The notes under the pieces: generated by a model | The model's database searches: none | Seen by the model: only the letters and a program-made list of their open reading frames with translations | What the model was told of the DNA's origin: nothing | Origin: an uncultured Desulfovibrio sp. | Lineage (GTDB): Bacteria > Desulfobacterota > Desulfovibrionia > Desulfovibrionales > Desulfovibrionaceae | DNA length: 7,947 nt | Reading direction: 5' to 3' | NCBI GenBank assembly: GCA_900553145.1 | Contig: USCL01000184.1 | Span: forward strand, 1 to 7,947 | Made by a program: the position numbers and the translations under genes | In this document: piece by piece, positions 6,466-7,947 of the stretch | How the letters are laid out: each line of letters opens with the position of its first letter | Position numbering within the stretch: the first letter of the stretch is position 1

Positions 6466-6512
6466 CAGACTTGCCCTGTGCATGATTCCCATGTACAGGG
6501 ATTGTCTGTTTT
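6466..6512 (+). terminator. Intrinsic-terminator-like hairpin after xdhC
   Basis: CCCTGTGCATG (6474-6484) pairs with CATGTACAGGG (6490-6500), 11 bp with one G-U, around a 5-base loop. CAGAC (6466-6470) pairs with GTCTG (6504-6508) below a 3x3 internal loop, and TTTT (6509-6512) follows. It probably ends, or attenuates, the xdh transcript before the permease gene, whose ATG is 41 bases further on. Confidence 0.7.
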
Positions 6513-6553
6513 AGGGGGAATCATCCGAAACCATCAACCACCGGGGAACGCCC

Positions 6554-7879
6554 ATGGCCCAGACAAAAGGCATACTGGAACGGGTTTTCAAGCTTAGCGA
6601 GAAGGGAACCACCGTCAAAACGGAAATCATCGCCGGTCTGACGACCTTCGTTGCTATGGCCTACATCATCTTCGTCAACCCGAGCATCCTGTCGGACGCG
6701 GGCATCCCCAAGGAAGCCGCCATTGCCGCGACGGTCTGGTCCGCCGTCATCGGCAGCGCCGCCATGGGCCTCTGGGCCAATTTCCCGGTGGCGGTGGCTC
6801 CCGGCATGGGCCTCAACGCCTTCTTCGCCTATTACGTCTGCGGCGTCCTCGGCCTGCACTGGACCGTGGCCCTCGGCGCTGTGTTCTTCTCGGGCATCGT
6901 GTTCCTGCTGCTGACGGTTACGCATATCCGCCAGCTGCTCATCGACGCCGTGCCCATGAACCTCAAATACGCCATCGTCGTCGGCATCGGCATGTTCATC
7001 GCCTTCATCGGGCTCCAGAACGCGGGCATCGTGGTCAAAAACGATGCCACGGTGGTCGCCCTCGGCCATGTCACCCAGCCCGGCCCGCTGCTGGCCTGCT
7101 GCGGCCTTATGATCACGGCCGGACTCATGGCCCGCAATGTCCAGGGGAGCCTGCTCATCGGGATTCTCGTGACCACCGTGCTCGGCATGGTGCTCGGCGT
7201 ATCCCCGACGCCTTCCGGCATCGACAGCATCATGAGTTTCTCCCTCCCGAGCCTCGCTCCCACGCTCATGCAGTTGGACATCATGGGCGCGCTCAAGTAC
7301 GGCATCATTTCGATCATCTTCACGTTCACCATCGTCGAACTGTTCGACAACATGGGGACGCTCATCGGCCTCTCCCGCAAAGCCCGGCTGATGGACGACA
7401 AAGGCCACATCGAGAACCTCGACAAGGCTCTCGTCACCGACTCCATCGGTACGGTGGTCAGCAGCTTCCTCGGCACGTCCACCGTCACCAGCTACGTGGA
7501 AAGCGCCGCGGGCATTTCGCAGGGCGGACGCACCGGCCTGACCGCGGTGACCGTGGCGGTTTTGTTCGCCATCTCTCTGGTGTTCGCTCCTCTCATCGGT
7601 CTGGTTCCGGCTTTCGCCACGGCCCCGGCGCTGCTCATTGTGGGCGCGCTCATGATGATGGAAGTGATGAACATCGATTTCAATGACTTCACCGAAGGCT
7701 TCCCGGCCTTCATGACCATCATCATGATGCCGCTGACCTACAGCATCGCCAGCGGATTCGGGTTCGGCTTCGTCAGCTACGCCGCCGTGAAGCTCCTTTC
7801 CGGCCGAGCCCGCGAGGTCAGCCTCTTCATGTGGCTCATCACCGCCATGTTCATCATCAACTTCGCCATGCGGGGTTAG
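6554..7879 (+). CDS. NCS2 family purine permease, AzgA-like (hypoxanthine/guanine/adenine type)
   Basis: This 441-residue inner-membrane protein is very hydrophobic, with about a dozen membrane segments, as expected for the NCS2 fold. It belongs to the AzgA-like branch (relatives in E. coli: AdeP, AdeQ, GhxP, GhxQ). Evidence is the opening GLTTFVAMAYIIFVNP (28-43), PGMGLNAFFAYY (83-94), NLKYAIVVGIGMFIAFIGL (136-154), the substrate-site helix VELFDNMGTLIG (261-272), and TSTVTSYVESAAGISQGGRTG (308-328), whose core is near-invariant in this branch. Substrate is a purine base taken up with protons; which one cannot be read from sequence, but the xdh neighbours favour hypoxanthine, guanine or xanthine. 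Xanthine/urate carriers usually belong to the other NCS2 branch. Its ribosome site is weak (CGGGGA at 6542-6547), and a hairpin separates it from xdhC, so its expression may be partly uncoupled. Confidence 0.92.
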   Translation: MAQTKGILERVFKLSEKGTTVKTEIIAGLTTFVAMAYIIFVNPSILSDAGIPKEAAIAATVWSAVIGSAAMGLWANFPVAVAPGMGLNAFFAYYVCGVLGLHWTVALGAVFFSGIVFLLLTVTHIRQLLIDAVPMNLKYAIVVGIGMFIAFIGLQNAGIVVKNDATVVALGHVTQPGPLLACCGLMITAGLMARNVQGSLLIGILVTTVLGMVLGVSPTPSGIDSIMSFSLPSLAPTLMQLDIMGALKYGIISIIFTFTIVELFDNMGTLIGLSRKARLMDDKGHIENLDKALVTDSIGTVVSSFLGTSTVTSYVESAAGISQGGRTGLTAVTVAVLFAISLVFAPLIGLVPAFATAPALLIVGALMMMEVMNIDFNDFTEGFPAFMTIIMMPLTYSIASGFGFGFVSYAAVKLLSGRAREVSLFMWLITAMFIINFAMRG

Positions 7880-7891
7880 GAAACGTTTATA

Positions 7892-7947
7892 TTGGAGAGG
7901 GGGAAGGGGAAACTTTCTGGAGAAAGTTTCCCCTTCCCCCTCTCCAA
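7892..7947. repeat. Perfect palindrome with 27-bp arms after the permease gene, terminator-like
   Basis: Bases 7892-7918 and 7921-7947 are exact reverse complements separated only by GG. The arms contain purine runs (GGAGAGGGGGAAGGGGAAA) and an AAACTTTCT core. It starts 12 bases after the permease stop, so it can act as a strong bidirectional RNA hairpin or terminator. The expected U-run, if any, lies outside the window. It may also be a copy of a dispersed intergenic repeat, and it may extend past the window end. Confidence 0.85.

Noticed and set aside
6443..6553. Purine or xanthine (NMT1-type) riboswitch before the permease
   Set aside because: After the hairpin only 41 bases remain, and I could not fit the conserved internal-loop layout of a known purine-sensing RNA. 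A covariance-model search would settle it.

Overview
The window reads as a piece of a GC-rich, anaerobic bacterial genome carrying a selenium-dependent molybdenum hydroxylase / purine catabolism locus. All genes lie on the + strand. Codons prefer G or C at third positions, and the gaps contain purine-rich hairpins with A/T cores. The E. coli-type XdhABC proteins, YgfK and YqeB point to an anaerobe or facultative anaerobe that oxidises purines. My best guess is a gut-type Desulfovibrionaceae member (Desulfovibrio/Bilophila-like). That is an inference from composition and hairpin style; no phylogenetic marker is present.

Layout: (1) 1-1169, the C-terminal third or so of YgfK, a GltD-like FAD/NAD(P) oxidoreductase with two C-terminal ferredoxin-type cysteine motifs, cut by the window start. 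(2) 1170-1488, a 319-base gap with a perfect 10-bp inverted repeat just after ygfK and a plausible sigma70 promoter just before yqeB. (3) 1489-2364, YqeB, the EF2563-family marker protein of selenium-dependent molybdenum hydroxylase systems. (4) 2415-4757, XdhA, the molybdopterin catalytic subunit. (5) 4758-5018, an unusual 261-base hairpin-rich gap inside the xdh cluster. (6) 5019-5918, XdhB, the FAD subunit. (7) 5912-6442, XdhC, the 2x[2Fe-2S] subunit, overlapping xdhB by 7 bases. (8) 6466-6512, an intrinsic-terminator-like hairpin. (9) 6554-7879, an AzgA-type NCS2 purine permease. (10) 7892-7947, a perfect 27-bp-arm palindrome that ends exactly at the last base of the window.

How the parts fit together: the permease would import a purine base such as hypoxanthine, guanine or xanthine. 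XdhABC would hydroxylate it, with electrons passing from Mo through two [2Fe-2S] clusters to FAD. YqeB is expected to help mature the selenium-containing Mo centre, and YgfK is expected to handle electrons in the same purine/urate pathway. No selenoprotein-style in-frame TGA is needed for any gene here, which fits selenium acting as a labile cofactor rather than as selenocysteine.

I found no wholly new system. The points that deserve a second look are the possible mutually exclusive hairpins upstream of xdhB, a Cys/His-rich tail on XdhC, a Glu-to-Gln change at an XDH substrate-contact position in XdhA, and the terminal palindrome.
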